Below, piece by piece: positions 6,028 through 6,074 of a stretch of DNA of 6,074 bases. Each line of letters opens with the position of its first letter. Position 1 is the stretch's first letter. The stretch lies in contig CANRDQ010000053.1 in the NCBI GenBank assembly GCA_947629395.1, positions 1 to 6,074 of the forward strand, given 5' to 3'. Made by a program: the position numbers and the translations under genes. Below the pieces are notes generated by a model. It saw nothing but the letters and a program-made list of their open reading frames with translations. It was not told the origin of the DNA and searched no databases. This DNA is from an uncultured Bacilli bacterium (lineage in GTDB: Bacteria; Bacillota_I; Bacilli_A; RF39; UBA660).

Positions 6028-6074
6028 CTTTATATTCTTTCAAACTTCTTTGGTCTTTTATTTTATCTTCCAAG
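6008..6074 (-). CDS. C-terminal end of an unidentified protein (partial)
   Basis: An open minus-strand frame enters from the right edge and ends with TAA at 6008-6010. The visible tail is LEDKIKDQRSLKEYKDPF followed by TGK: 21 hydrophilic, lysine-rich residues with no diagnostic motif. The frame is open only over this short stretch, so its reality rests on the well-placed downstream structure and terminator and on the same orientation as its neighbours. It could be the end of a tnpB (see the structured RNA), but nothing in these residues proves it. Confidence 0.4.
   Translation of the reverse strand, partial: LEDKIKDQRSLKEYKDPFTGK

Noticed and set aside
1..6074. A recoded TGA or mycoplasma-type code
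   Set aside because: None of the stops I could see is TGA, but Trp is encoded by TGG where checked and the frames translate normally. Six genes are too few to claim anything.

Overview
The window looks like a chromosomal segment of a low-GC Gram-positive-type bacterium, plausibly a gut Bacilli/Erysipelotrichia-like or clostridial lineage. The evidence is very AT-rich DNA, A/T-ending codons, strong AGGAG-type ribosome binding sites, sigma-A-like promoters and intrinsic terminators. TGG encodes Trp, so there is no sign of a mycoplasma code. Every gene I can support lies on the minus strand, so transcription runs from high to low coordinates. The organism assignment is an inference.

Right edge (about 5900-6074): the last 21 codons of an unidentified gene are followed by a dense series of nested hairpins ending in a strong hairpin near 5907-5925. 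This is either an elaborate terminator region or a structured RNA. One candidate is the 3' end and omega-RNA of an IS200/IS605-type tnpB, but this is unproven.

Centre (5869 to 1516): one promoter drives a compact operon of four genes. In order they are a DPM1/GtrB/CsbB-like polyprenyl-phosphate glycosyltransferase, a 564-aa GT-C-like polytopic membrane protein, an O-antigen ligase/polymerase-like membrane protein, and a Nudix hydrolase. Spacing is 10 bp, then a 14-bp overlap, then 28 bp. The first three fit an extracytoplasmic glycosylation system: the first enzyme loads a sugar onto undecaprenyl phosphate, the GT-C protein uses lipid-linked sugar outside the membrane, and the ligase-like protein polymerises or attaches the glycan. 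The Nudix protein may only be a passenger.

Left-centre (1490 to 497): a near-consensus promoter starts a transcript with a yybP-ykoY-type manganese riboswitch. Its P1 3' strand is also part of an intrinsic terminator. The switch controls a single 199-aa soluble protein of unknown function, which has its own downstream terminator. It is not one of the usual manganese exporters, and this is the most interesting point in the window.

Left edge (450 to 1): a separately promoted radical SAM gene, cut off by the window, has the cysteine pattern of the MJ0619/tetraether synthase (Tes) family. No tRNA, rRNA, CRISPR array or complete transposase gene was seen.
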